25,521 bases of DNA, taken from Anaerolineaceae bacterium UBA3924 (GTDB lineage: Bacteria; Chloroflexota; Anaerolineae; Anaerolineales; Anaerolineaceae). Location: assembly GCA_002385985.1 (NCBI GenBank), contig DGEO01000041.1:22545-48065 (forward strand), written 5' to 3'. Position numbers and translations under genes: made by a program. The notes under the pieces were generated by a model that had not been told where the DNA came from, made no database searches, and saw only the letters and a list, made by a program, of their open reading frames with translations. This document shows, piece by piece, positions 17,035 through 24,180 of this stretch. Every line of letters starts with the position of its first letter. Position 1 is the stretch's first letter.

Positions 17035-17051
17035 ATGACATAATGGGTCAT
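17035..17051 (+). promoter_or_regulatory. Inverted repeat, candidate operator before ygbA
   Basis: ATGAC and GTCAT arms separated by 7 nt, located roughly 10-27 nt downstream of the start of transcription expected from the TATAAT at 17013. That position suits a repressor. The arms are short and the match to any known regulator site (NsrR, Fnr/Dnr type) is not convincing. Confidence 0.35.
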
Positions 17052-17075
17052 TACCATCCAGATTCGGAGATTATC

Positions 17076-17420
17076 ATGCCTGCGATCTTTACCGACCGCC
17101 TTTACCGCGAACGCACCACCATGGAGACCATGATCGCCTATTACTGCCGCCACAAGCATGGCTCGGCGACCATGTGCCCCGACTGCCAGGCGCTGTATGA
17201 TTACGCCTGCGAGCGCCTGAAGAGATGCCCCTTCCAGGCGGAAAAACCCACCTGCGCCAACTGCAAGGTCCACTGCTACAGGCCGGAAATGCGCCAGCAG
17301 GTGAAGGCAGTGATGCGCTATTCCGGGCCGCGCATGCTGACCAATCACCCGGTGCTGGCGATCATGCACCTGGTGGACGGATTGCGGCCGGCCCCCGAGC
17401 TGAAAAAGAAACAGGGCTGA
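17076..17420 (+). CDS. ygbA: YgbA-family (nitrous oxide-stimulated promoter) Cys-rich protein
   Basis: A 114-aa protein with the YgbA_NO pattern. A basic N-terminus (RLYRERTTMETMIAYYCRHKH) is followed by MCPDCQALYDYA, RCPF, KPTCANCKVHCY and MRYSGPRMLTNHPVLAI. Eight cysteines (C24, C34, C37, C45, C51, C60, C63, C67) and nearby histidines suggest a Zn or Fe-S site. In enterobacteria the family member is controlled by the NO sensor NsrR and supports growth under nitrosative stress; its chemistry is not settled. The start at 17076 is chosen because GGAG lies 6 nt before it; an in-frame ATG at 17043 lacks a ribosome site and adds unconserved residues. Its stop codon lies inside the hairpin shared with rny. 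Confidence 0.88.
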   Translation: MPAIFTDRLYRERTTMETMIAYYCRHKHGSATMCPDCQALYDYACERLKRCPFQAEKPTCANCKVHCYRPEMRQQVKAVMRYSGPRMLTNHPVLAIMHLVDGLRPAPELKKKQG

Positions 17421-17437
17421 GCGGCTGCTCAGCCCTG
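17412..17437. terminator. Bidirectional terminator between ygbA and rny
   Basis: A perfect 11-bp stem (CAGGGCTGAGC / GCTCAGCCCTG) with a 4-nt loop. On the minus strand it is followed by TTTCTTTTTC, so it is a strong terminator for recX-rny. On the plus strand only CCTTTATCCCT follows, which is weaker. The ygbA stop codon (17418-17420) lies in the left arm. Confidence 0.85.
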
Positions 17438-17457
17438 CCTTTATCCCTCATAAGGTC

Positions 17458-18999
17458 TTACTTGGCGTAATCGACCGCCCGGGTCTCGCGAATAACGGTG
17501 ACCTTGATCTGGCCCGGGTACTGCATGGTTTCCTCGATGCTCTTGGCGACATCCCGCGCCAGCCGGGTGGCCGCCAGGTCGTCCACATCCTCCGGCTTGA
17601 CCAGGATGCGCACCTCGCGCCCGGCCTGGATGGCGTAGGACTGCTGGACGCCCTTGAACGAGTTGGCGATATCCTCCAGCGCCCGCAGCCGTTTGATGTA
17701 CTGCTCCAGGTCTTCCCGGCGGGCGCCCGGGCGAGCGCCGGAGATGGCGTCCGCCGCCTCGACGATTACCGCCTCCACCGATTCCTGCTCCACCTCGTGG
17801 TGGTGCGAGGCAATAATGTTGACCACCTTGGGATTAACCCCGTGCCGGCGGGCAAATTCCGCGCCGATCATGGCGTGCGTGCCATCGGTGTTGTGGTCCA
17901 TGGCCTTGCCCAGGTCATGCAGCAGGCCGCCTGCCCGGCAGATTTCGGTGTTGGCGCCCAGCTCCGCCGCCAGCACGGCAGCCAGTTTGGCGGTTTCCAC
18001 CGCGTGCGCCAGCTGGTTCTGCCCGTAGGAGGTGCGGAACTTCAGCCGGCCCAGCACCCTGGTCACTTCCGGGTGCAGCCCCGGAACGCCGGCGTCGAAG
18101 GCTGCCTGCTCGCCGGCTTCGGCCACGACTTTCTCGACCTCGCGCTGCTCTTCATCCAGAACCTTCTCGATGTGCGCCGGATGGATGCGCCCGTCGGTGA
18201 TCAGCCGCTCGAGCGCTCGCCGCGCCACCTCACGCCGCACCGGGTCGAAGCAGGAGATTGCCACCGCTTCGGGCGTGTCGTCCACGATCACGTCCACACC
18301 GGCGGCCTGCTCGAAGGCGCGGATGTTGCGGCCGTTGCGGCCGACGATGCGGCCCTTCATCTCCTCGTTGGGCAGCATGATGACCGAAGTGGTCACCTCC
18401 GCCACCTGGTCCGAGGCAACCCGCTGGATGGCATCCGCCACCAGCTCGCGGGCGCGCCGCTCGCCTTCCATGCGGGCTTCCGTTTCGATCTGGCGGATGA
18501 TGCGCGCCATGTCGTTGCGGGCTTCCTTCTCCGCCTCCTGCAGCAGCAGAGAGCGCGCTTCTTCCATGGTCATTCGGGCCACGCGCTGCAGCTCTTCGAG
18601 CTGCTGCTGGGCCATTTTCTCCACTTCATTTGCGCGGCGGTCCAGCGCGCTCTGGCGCTTGTTCAGGGCCTGCTCGCGCTGCTCGAATCGGTCGCTGCGC
18701 TGATCCAGCTCGGCGCGCCGCTTCTGTAAGCGATCCTCCTCCCTGGAAAGTTCCATTCTGCGGCGGTTGATGTCGTTCTCCGCCTCCTGAAGAATTTGCA
18801 GAGACTTATCCTTGGCTTCCAGCTCAATTTCCTTGGCCTTCTCGCGCGCTTCGGCCAGGATGGTCTCCGCTTTCAACTGCTGATCCCGGCGCAGCTGCTC
18901 AGACAGGGATCGGATCACAAAGTACCCGATCACGGCTGCCGCTGCTATTTCCAGCAGGACCAGCACGATCCAAAAAATGATGTTTTCAAAGAGCCCCAT
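17458..18999 (-). CDS. rny: Ribonuclease Y
   Basis: A 513-aa membrane-anchored endoribonuclease that starts mRNA decay. One N-terminal transmembrane helix (about 7-29) is followed by a long charged coiled coil (about 32-200) rich in Glu, Arg and Gln. A KH domain (about 205-275) carries the GRNG loop at 220-223, and an HD phosphohydrolase domain contains HD at 361-362 (LLHDLGKAMD). SHHHE follows near 399. The length and order match the family, and no residue appears lost. AAGGA precedes the ATG at good spacing, and the gene starts 14 nt after recX, so the two are probably one transcript. Transcription ends at the hairpin at 17412-17437. Confidence 0.97.
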   Translation of the reverse strand: MGLFENIIFWIVLVLLEIAAAAVIGYFVIRSLSEQLRRDQQLKAETILAEAREKAKEIELEAKDKSLQILQEAENDINRRRMELSREEDRLQKRRAELDQRSDRFEQREQALNKRQSALDRRANEVEKMAQQQLEELQRVARMTMEEARSLLLQEAEKEARNDMARIIRQIETEARMEGERRARELVADAIQRVASDQVAEVTTSVIMLPNEEMKGRIVGRNGRNIRAFEQAAGVDVIVDDTPEAVAISCFDPVRREVARRALERLITDGRIHPAHIEKVLDEEQREVEKVVAEAGEQAAFDAGVPGLHPEVTRVLGRLKFRTSYGQNQLAHAVETAKLAAVLAAELGANTEICRAGGLLHDLGKAMDHNTDGTHAMIGAEFARRHGVNPKVVNIIASHHHEVEQESVEAVIVEAADAISGARPGARREDLEQYIKRLRALEDIANSFKGVQQSYAIQAGREVRILVKPEDVDDLAATRLARDVAKSIEETMQYPGQIKVTVIRETRAVDYAK

Positions 19000-19013
19000 T
19001 TTTCATTCCTTTA

Positions 19014-19664
19014 TCACCAAGTTGCATCATTCCCCTCGCCGGAGTGCATTTCCGACCACAGCTGCTTCACCACCGGAGCGATTGTCCCATAGCTGAAGCC
19101 GCGCCTGCCGAGGAATCCACTCAGGCGCTTGCGAAAATCTTCCCATTCGAGGCCTTCCAGCCGCCTGCTGTACTGAATGGCGGCTTTATAGGCCAGTTCC
19201 TGATCGTCCACGTTCTCATGCAGCGCTTCCTGGATGATCTCTTCTTCCACACCCTTCTGGCGCAGCTCGAGGGCCAGAACCCTGCGGCTGCGCGGCCGGA
19301 AGGTGGAGCGGTTCTCCACCCAGGTCTGGGCGAACTCCTGGTCCCCCAGAAACCGGCTGTCGATCAGGCGCTGGATCACCGCGTCGATCACCTGCTGCTC
19401 GAACCCCAGCTTGACCAGCTTCTCCCGCACCTCGGATTCAGAGCGAGGACGGTAGCTCAGGAAGCGCAGCGCGCGCTGGTAGGCGACTTCTTCCGCGTCC
19501 TTAGCCTGCAGCTGGTCGATTTTCTCATCTGTCAGCACCTGGCCGACCTGCAGCCAGGCGGCCACAATCTTCGCCAACCCGAAGGCATACTCACCGTCCA
19601 GGTAAACGCTGACGCGATTGGGATTCTTTTTCTGCGCCTTCAGCGCGGTAATCTTTCTTTCCAT
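19014..19664 (-). CDS. recX: RecX, RecA modulator
   Basis: A 216-aa all-helical RecX family protein. Known members bind RecA filaments and limit or reshape their activity. Typical features are the N-terminal NRVSVYLDGEYAFGLAK extension and the three-helix repeats RALRFLSYRPRSESEVREKL, IDSRFLGDQEFAQTWVENR and RRGFSYGTIAPVVKQL. recA is not adjacent, unlike in many genomes. The ATG at 19664 has no Shine-Dalgarno sequence; it immediately follows the U-run of an intrinsic terminator. No better start lies downstream before the conserved region. Translation may therefore be weak or depend on an unusual leader. It is followed by rny after 14 nt. Confidence 0.92.
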   Translation of the reverse strand: MERKITALKAQKKNPNRVSVYLDGEYAFGLAKIVAAWLQVGQVLTDEKIDQLQAKDAEEVAYQRALRFLSYRPRSESEVREKLVKLGFEQQVIDAVIQRLIDSRFLGDQEFAQTWVENRSTFRPRSRRVLALELRQKGVEEEIIQEALHENVDDQELAYKAAIQYSRRLEGLEWEDFRKRLSGFLGRRGFSYGTIAPVVKQLWSEMHSGEGNDATW

Positions 19665-19701
19665 AAAAACAGCCGTAGGTCTGTCGCTGCGACCTCGGCT
19701 G
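19665..19701 (-). terminator. Intrinsic terminator abutting the recX start codon
   Basis: CAGCCG and AGGTC (minus strand, 19691-19701) pair with GACCT and CGGCTG (19670-19681) with a single bulged base and a 9-nt loop. Five U residues follow, and the recX ATG comes directly after. This ends the candidate RNA upstream or attenuates recX-rny. Confidence 0.8.
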
Positions 19702-20049
19702 CAGGATTTGAGTCTTTGTATCTGGATTGCCAGCCCTGACAGTCGTAGACTGTCAAATACGCTCCCAGATATACGAACCGTTTCCGGTAAGGATTGAACT
19801 CAAACGGTTGTGCTCAAGATCAACCCCACGGCCACAACACCGGTCGGGTGGAACAATGTCCATAGAAAAGGCCTTCGCCTTCCGTTCCAGGTCCCCTCTC
19901 GATTGTCAGGCTCCCATGCTCGCATCGTCTTCGTATTCTAAGCTGTCACAAACTCCCTCGACGGGAGGAAAACCCAGACATCCAACTCATATCCTCAGCC
20001 AATGATCATAAAACGCGATAACAGCGAAAAAAGGTATGGCAGAAGATGT
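19665..20049 (-). ncRNA. Candidate structured RNA or long recX leader
   Basis: This 461-nt gap between recX and the creatininase gene shows no reading frame with protein-like composition. On the minus strand it has a promoter (20056-20086), about 385 nt of transcript and an intrinsic terminator. Strong local pairings, read on the minus strand, include CTCCC/GGGAG in the 5' third, AACCGTTT/AAACGGTT and GTTGTG/CACAAC in the middle, and TGACAGTC/GACTGTCA (19737-19755) nested within TATCTGG/CCAGATA near the 3' end. TTTGAGT and ACTCAAA offer a long-range pairing. It does not show the signatures of tmRNA (tRNA-like end), RNase P RNA (GAGGAAAGUCC) or SRP RNA, nor those of riboswitches I know. It could be a divergent 6S-like RNA or a leader controlling recX. 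The class is unknown. Confidence 0.5.
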
Positions 20050-20055
20050 TAACAT

Positions 20056-20086
20056 ATTATACACAACTTTTTTAATATTGTTGCAA
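20056..20086 (-). promoter_or_regulatory. Promoter for the candidate RNA
   Basis: A perfect TATAAT at 20056-20061 on the minus strand with TTGCAA at 20081-20086 as a possible -35. The spacing is 19 nt, longer than ideal. It lies in the most AT-rich patch of the window, 39 nt after the creatininase stop codon. Confidence 0.6.
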
Positions 20087-20125
20087 TTCTATTACCGCTT
20101 CTCATGGATTTATAACCGGCGCGGT

Positions 20126-20809
20126 TCACTGAAACAGCAGTAGATGGAGGATATCCTCCAGCGCGGCGGTGAACACCTCCTGGTTGATAGCCGGGTCCAC
20201 CTGGTAAGGGCCGCCGAACACCCCGTCGCCGAAGATTTCGCGGATGCGCTTTGCGTCAGGCTGGCCCTGGTAGGAAACCGGCAGCTTGGGCTCTTCCGGC
20301 AGGTCGGTCACCCGGGTGAAGGGATAGGCCTCGATCCAGCCGGCGTGATACGACTTGAGGTCATACTTCTGTGCCACTGCCGTGACGCTGTGCGAGTTCC
20401 ACCAGGAGTAGAAGGCTGCGCGCAGGCCGGGCAGCTCGTTGACCAGCTCATTCAACCGCCCGCGGGCCGGGTCGTTGCCGCCATGCCCGTTAATGAACAG
20501 CAGCCGGCGAAAACCGTACCCGTACACCGAGCGAACCAGGTCGGCGATCACCTCCACATAGACCGTCAGGCGCAGGCTGAGCGTTCCGGGATAGGCGCCA
20601 AAGTAGGGAGAAATCCCGTAAGGGAACGGCGGCGCCACCAGCACGCCGGTCTGCGCGCTGGCCGCATCCGCCAGCGCCAGGGGGATTTTCGTGTCGGTGG
20701 TCAGGCTGAGATACCCGTGCTGTTCCGTGGCCCCCAGCACAAAGATCAGGCGGTCGTCCTGTTTCAGGTATTCTTCCACATCCATCCAGTTCAATTCATC
20801 GAAACGCAT
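20126..20809 (-). CDS. Creatininase-family amidohydrolase
   Basis: A 227-aa metal-dependent amidohydrolase of the creatininase fold. FVLGATEQHGYLSLTTDTKIP supplies the Glu, His and Asp metal ligands, and INGHGGN is the second conserved loop. Family members include creatinine amidohydrolase, the FAPy deformylase ArfB of archaeal riboflavin synthesis and MftE of mycofactocin maturation, so the substrate cannot be assigned from this fold alone. The ATG at 20809 is chosen because GGAG lies 7 nt before it; a Met at 20827 would place that site inside the gene. It stands alone between the leuS terminator and the candidate RNA. A minus-strand TATACT at 20842-20847 may be its -10. Confidence 0.9.
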   Translation of the reverse strand: MRFDELNWMDVEEYLKQDDRLIFVLGATEQHGYLSLTTDTKIPLALADAASAQTGVLVAPPFPYGISPYFGAYPGTLSLRLTVYVEVIADLVRSVYGYGFRRLLFINGHGGNDPARGRLNELVNELPGLRAAFYSWWNSHSVTAVAQKYDLKSYHAGWIEAYPFTRVTDLPEEPKLPVSYQGQPDAKRIREIFGDGVFGGPYQVDPAINQEVFTAALEDILHLLLFQ

Positions 20810-20864
20810 GGCGCGGCTCCAGAGCATTTAAGGATGAGATTAGTATATCCGGACTGATAAAAAT

Positions 20865-20889
20865 CTCCCCCGCCTGAAGGGCGGGGGAG
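20865..20889 (-). terminator. leuS terminator
   Basis: A perfect 10-bp stem (CTCCCCCGCC / GGCGGGGGAG) with a 5-nt loop, followed on the minus strand by AUUUUUAUC. It lies 13 nt after the leuS stop codon. Confidence 0.93.
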
Positions 20890-20902
20890 CAGTCTTGATT
20901 CG

Positions 20903-23692
20903 TTATCCGACGATGTTGACCAGGCGGCCGGGCACGTAGATCACCTTTCGCGGCGGACGGCCGCTCAGGATCTTCTGAACCGTTTCGCTGGCCAGCGCCT
21001 TTTCTTTGGCCGCATCCTCGGAGATGTCCACCGGCACCTGGATGCGGTCGCGAACCTTGCCGTTGACCTGCACTACCAGGGTGATCTCCTCATCGGCGGC
21101 AGCTTCCTCGTCCACCTCCGGCCAGGGCTGGTTGTGGATCGAGTAAGGCTTGCCAAGGCGGCTCCACAGCTCCTCGGTGATGTGCGGGGCGACCGGCGCC
21201 AGCATGCGCAGGTAAATGTCCAGCGCTTCCTCCCAGGCCGGGGAGCCGTTGACCTTGTCGCGCAGGCGGCCCATCTCGTTCAGCAGTTCCATCAGGGTGG
21301 AGATGATGGTGTTGAACTGGAAGTCCCTGAAGTCGTTGGTGACCGAGCGCAGCGCCTGGTGCACCTTGCGGCGCAGCACGCGCACCGCCTCCGGATCCGG
21401 CTCGGCAGCCGGCTCACCCGGCTCCACCACCGTGGTCCACAGGCGGCGCAGCCAGCGGGAGGTGCCGTCGATGCCGGAGTTGGACCAGGGAGCGCCCAGG
21501 TCCCAGCGGGCGAAGAACATCAGGTAGGCGCGCACCGTGTCGGCCCCGTACGCCTTGACCAGCTCGTCCGGAGCGATCACGTTGCCGCGGCTCTTGGACA
21601 TCTTCTCCGAGTCCTCGCCCAGCACCATGCCCTGGTTGCGCAGCTGGATCATCGGCTCGTCACCTTTGGTGACGCCGATGTCGCGCAGCGCCTTGTGGAA
21701 GAATCGGGTGTAGATCAGGTGCATGGTGGCGTGCTCGATGCCGCCCGTATAGGTGTCCACCGGCATCCAGTAGTTGTATTCCTTCGGATCCACCGGGCCT
21801 TTGTCATAATGCGGGCTCAGGTAGCGCAGGTGATACCAGGAGGAGTCCATGAAGGTGTCCATGGTATCCGTCTCGCGCTCTGCCTGGCCGCCGCAGTTCG
21901 GGCAGGTGGTGTGCTTCCAGGTGGGGTGCAGCTTCAGCGGGGATTCGCCGGTCGGCTTCCACTCCACATCGTCCGGCAGCAGCACCGGCAGCTGGTCCTC
22001 CGGCACCGCCACCACACCGCACTTTTCGCAGTAGATGATGGGGATAGGCGCGCCCCAGTAGCGCTGACGCGAGATCAGCCAGTCGCGCAGGCGGTAGTTG
22101 ACCGCCAGCTTGCCCTGCCCGCGGGATTCCAGGTACCCGGTCACCCGCTTTTTGGCCTCGCTGCCCGGCGTGCCGCTGAACTCTCCGGAATGGATCATGG
22201 TCCCGTATTCCGGGTGGAACAGCACGTCCCGGTAGAACGGCAGGCTGTTGACCATCTCCATGGTAGTGCGGAACTGGCTGACCGCCGGTGACAGCTCCTT
22301 GCAGCGCGCCAGGATTTCGCGGTCGGCCTGCACGGAATCCAGTTCACGCACGCCGTCGGGGAAGATGAACAGCCAGCGACTGCCCACAATCTCGCACCAG
22401 TAGCCGGGCTTCAGCGACTGGCGCACCAGCGAGACGTACTCGTCCACCTGCTCGTCACGCAGGGTGACGAACAGACCTTCACCCGACTCGCCCACCGGCG
22501 CGGAATAATGCTCAATCCCTGCTGCCTGCAGCTTCTCGTCCAGCCCGGCCTCATACGATCCGGGGAAGACCAGGCTCTTGCTGATCCCGTCCGGGCGGGC
22601 GATCACCGGGATGATCGGCAGGCCGTATTTGACCGCGAAAGCGAAGTCGCGTTCGTCATGGGCGGGCACGGCCATGATCGCGCCCGTACCGTAGGTCATC
22701 AGCACGTAGTCGGCGATCCAGACCGGGATGCGCTGCCCGTTGACCGGGTTGATGGCATACCCGCCGGTGAAAACACCGGTTTTTTCGCGGTCCGCGGCCT
22801 CGCGCTGAATATCCGACTGGCGCTGCGCCTGGGCGATGTAGGCTTCGACCTCGGCCTTCTGTTCGGGGCTGGTCAGCTTCTCCACCAGCGGGTGCTCCGG
22901 GGCCAGCACCATGAAGGTCGCGCCCCACAGCGTGTCCGGCCGGGTGGTGAAGACCTCGATGATGTCCTCGTCTTCGGTCTGGAACAGCACCGACGCACCT
23001 TCCGAGCGCCCGATCCAGTTGGTCTGCAGCACGCGAACCCGCTCGGGCCAGTCCATGCCTTCGTAGTTCAGCAGCTCTTCGGCGTACTGAGTGGTCTTGA
23101 AGAACCACTGGTCCAGGTTGCGCTTGATCACCGGCGTGCCGCAGCGCTCGCAGTGGCGGTCCTCACCCCAGACCTGCTCGCGGGCCAGGGTGGTGTTGCA
23201 GTTCGGGCACCAGTCCACCGGGGACTTCTTGCGGTACGCCAGCCCGTGCTTATACAGCTGGATGAAAAACCACTGCGTCCAGTGGTAGTACTCCGGGTCC
23301 GCGGAGATAATCTCCCGCCGCCAGTCGATCATGGTCCCCATGCTGCGCAGCTGCCCGCGCATGCGGTCGATATTGCGGTAGGTCCAGTCCTTGGGATGGA
23401 TATTGTTCTTGATGGCCGCGTTTTCGGCCGGCAGCCCGAAGGCGTCAAACCCCATGGGGAAGAGCACATTGTACCCCTGCATGCGCATGAACCGCGCCCG
23501 GGCGTCCGACGGGGTCATAGCATACCAGTGGCCGATGTGCAGGTCGCCGGACGGGTAGGGCAGCATGGTCAGGGCATAGTGCTTGGGCCGGGACGGGTCC
23601 ACGTCCGCATGGTACAGGCCGTCCTGCTCCCAGCGCTGCTGCCAGCGCGGTTCGATTTTGTTGGGATGATAATGATGGTTTGAGTCAGTCAT
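20903..23692 (-). CDS. leuS: Leucyl-tRNA synthetase with enlarged editing region
   Basis: A 929-aa class I synthetase that charges tRNA-Leu. HIGH is at 52-55 and KMSKS at 697-701. A four-Cys zinc site lies at C162/C165/C181/C184, and a second CxxC pair at C555/C558 and C597/C600. The CP1 editing domain has TTRPDT (249-254) and GTGAIMAVPAHDERD (335-349) with the conserved Asp, so proofreading should be intact. Unusually, about 134 residues (365-498) separate IPVI from MIHSGEFSG, where E. coli has about 20; the added segment looks like a folded domain. The start is the ATG at 23692, with AGGAG at 23699-23703. An apparent in-frame extension to 23800 runs through the T-box terminator and is not coding. 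The gene is controlled by the T-box leader. Confidence 0.97.
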   Translation of the reverse strand: MTDSNHHYHPNKIEPRWQQRWEQDGLYHADVDPSRPKHYALTMLPYPSGDLHIGHWYAMTPSDARARFMRMQGYNVLFPMGFDAFGLPAENAAIKNNIHPKDWTYRNIDRMRGQLRSMGTMIDWRREIISADPEYYHWTQWFFIQLYKHGLAYRKKSPVDWCPNCNTTLAREQVWGEDRHCERCGTPVIKRNLDQWFFKTTQYAEELLNYEGMDWPERVRVLQTNWIGRSEGASVLFQTEDEDIIEVFTTRPDTLWGATFMVLAPEHPLVEKLTSPEQKAEVEAYIAQAQRQSDIQREAADREKTGVFTGGYAINPVNGQRIPVWIADYVLMTYGTGAIMAVPAHDERDFAFAVKYGLPIIPVIARPDGISKSLVFPGSYEAGLDEKLQAAGIEHYSAPVGESGEGLFVTLRDEQVDEYVSLVRQSLKPGYWCEIVGSRWLFIFPDGVRELDSVQADREILARCKELSPAVSQFRTTMEMVNSLPFYRDVLFHPEYGTMIHSGEFSGTPGSEAKKRVTGYLESRGQGKLAVNYRLRDWLISRQRYWGAPIPIIYCEKCGVVAVPEDQLPVLLPDDVEWKPTGESPLKLHPTWKHTTCPNCGGQAERETDTMDTFMDSSWYHLRYLSPHYDKGPVDPKEYNYWMPVDTYTGGIEHATMHLIYTRFFHKALRDIGVTKGDEPMIQLRNQGMVLGEDSEKMSKSRGNVIAPDELVKAYGADTVRAYLMFFARWDLGAPWSNSGIDGTSRWLRRLWTTVVEPGEPAAEPDPEAVRVLRRKVHQALRSVTNDFRDFQFNTIISTLMELLNEMGRLRDKVNGSPAWEEALDIYLRMLAPVAPHITEELWSRLGKPYSIHNQPWPEVDEEAAADEEITLVVQVNGKVRDRIQVPVDISEDAAKEKALASETVQKILSGRPPRKVIYVPGRLVNIVG

Positions 23693-23755
23693 CGCCTTCT
23701 CCTGAAAAAAAGAAAAACCCTGGATAAAGCCGCTGTCAACGTTCTCAAATAAAAA

Positions 23756-23783
23756 AGCCTTCGCTCCCATAGGGACGAAGGCT
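23756..23783 (-). terminator. Regulated terminator of the leuS T-box
   Basis: AGCCTTCG/CGAAGGCT arms with an inner TCCC/GGGA extension, then UUUUUU on the minus strand. The 5' arm shares CCCT with the antiterminator, so the two structures exclude each other, as expected for a T-box. Confidence 0.93.
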
Positions 23784-24010
23784 GTGCTCCGCGGTACCAC
23801 CCTGCTTGCCCGGGCCGAAACCCGGACCGCTCATTTTCGCGCTAACGGGCGAACCCCGGAACCGGCTACTGCGCTTTTCACCGGTACAGCCTGCCGGCCC
23901 TCCGACCGGCCGCAGACGAGTTCAGCCTGTTGTGCTCTGCGGGCACTTCGTCCGGCTCTCACCCTCCCGGACTCGCTGGCAGATGGCTTACTACTTCTGC
24001 GATGGCTTTG
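23756..24010 (-). promoter_or_regulatory. T-box riboswitch of leuS
   Basis: A tRNA-sensing leader. On the minus strand, the base of Stem I pairs CGCAGA with TCTGCG and flanks a specifier loop with AGTAGTA on one side and GAACTCG on the other. The codon in register is CTC (Leu), matching leuS. The Stem I apex is GTCCGG/CCGGAC around a GAGGGUGAGAG loop. The conserved T-box AGGGTGGTACCGCGG lies at 23789-23803; its UGGU would pair with the ACCA end of uncharged tRNA. AGGG can pair with the later CCCT to form the antiterminator. Uncharged tRNA-Leu should therefore switch leuS on. Confidence 0.95.
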
Positions 24011-24018
24011 AAACAAAA

Positions 24019-24057
24019 ACGAGAGTATCGGTTCGCCAGCGCTGCTTCAACTCTCGT
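24019..24057 (-). terminator. Hairpin between the tRNA genes and the T-box
   Basis: ACGAGAGT/ACTCTCGT arms with a 23-nt loop, followed by UUUUGUUUC on the minus strand, starting 7 nt after the tRNA-Ala(GGC) gene. It should end the tRNA transcript. A possible leuS promoter lies inside it (TTGAAG at 24045-24050, 17-nt spacer, TACTCT at 24022-24027), but the -10 is poor. Confidence 0.65.
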
Positions 24058-24063
24058 CTTGTG

Positions 24064-24136
24064 TGGACCCAGGGGGATTCGAACCCCCGACCTTCTCAAT
24101 GCCATTGAGACGCGCTCCCAACTGCGCTATGGGCCC
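24064..24136 (-). tRNA. tRNA-Ala (anticodon GGC)
   Basis: A 73-nt cloverleaf with acceptor stem GGGCCCA/TGGGTCC and discriminator A. The anticodon arm is TCTCA-ATGGCAT-TGAGA, giving anticodon GGC, which reads GCC and GCU. The T arm is GGGGGTTCGAATCCCCC. CCA is not encoded. Confidence 0.97.
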
Positions 24137-24180
24137 ATATTCGTTATTGTTTGGTCTCTTGAGCACTGCTCAATCGCCAG

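Noticed and set aside
19727..20005. 92-codon plus-strand frame opposite the candidate RNA
   Set aside because: It has no ribosome site, protein-like pattern or homology cue, and the opposite strand has promoter, stems and terminator.
19665..20049. tmRNA, RNase P RNA or SRP RNA identity for the candidate RNA
   Set aside because: No tRNA-like 3' arm, no GAGGAAAGUCC core and no GGAAGGAAGCAG domain IV sequence could be found on either strand. The TCGACGGGAGG stretch on the plus strand is only the reverse complement of a local hairpin.
22508..23683. 391-codon plus-strand open frame opposite leuS
   Set aside because: It is a shadow of the leuS coding strand with no protein-like features.
23693..23800. 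N-terminal extension of LeuRS to an upstream Met
   Set aside because: The extension runs through the T-box sequence and terminator, and a good ribosome site marks the ATG at 23692.
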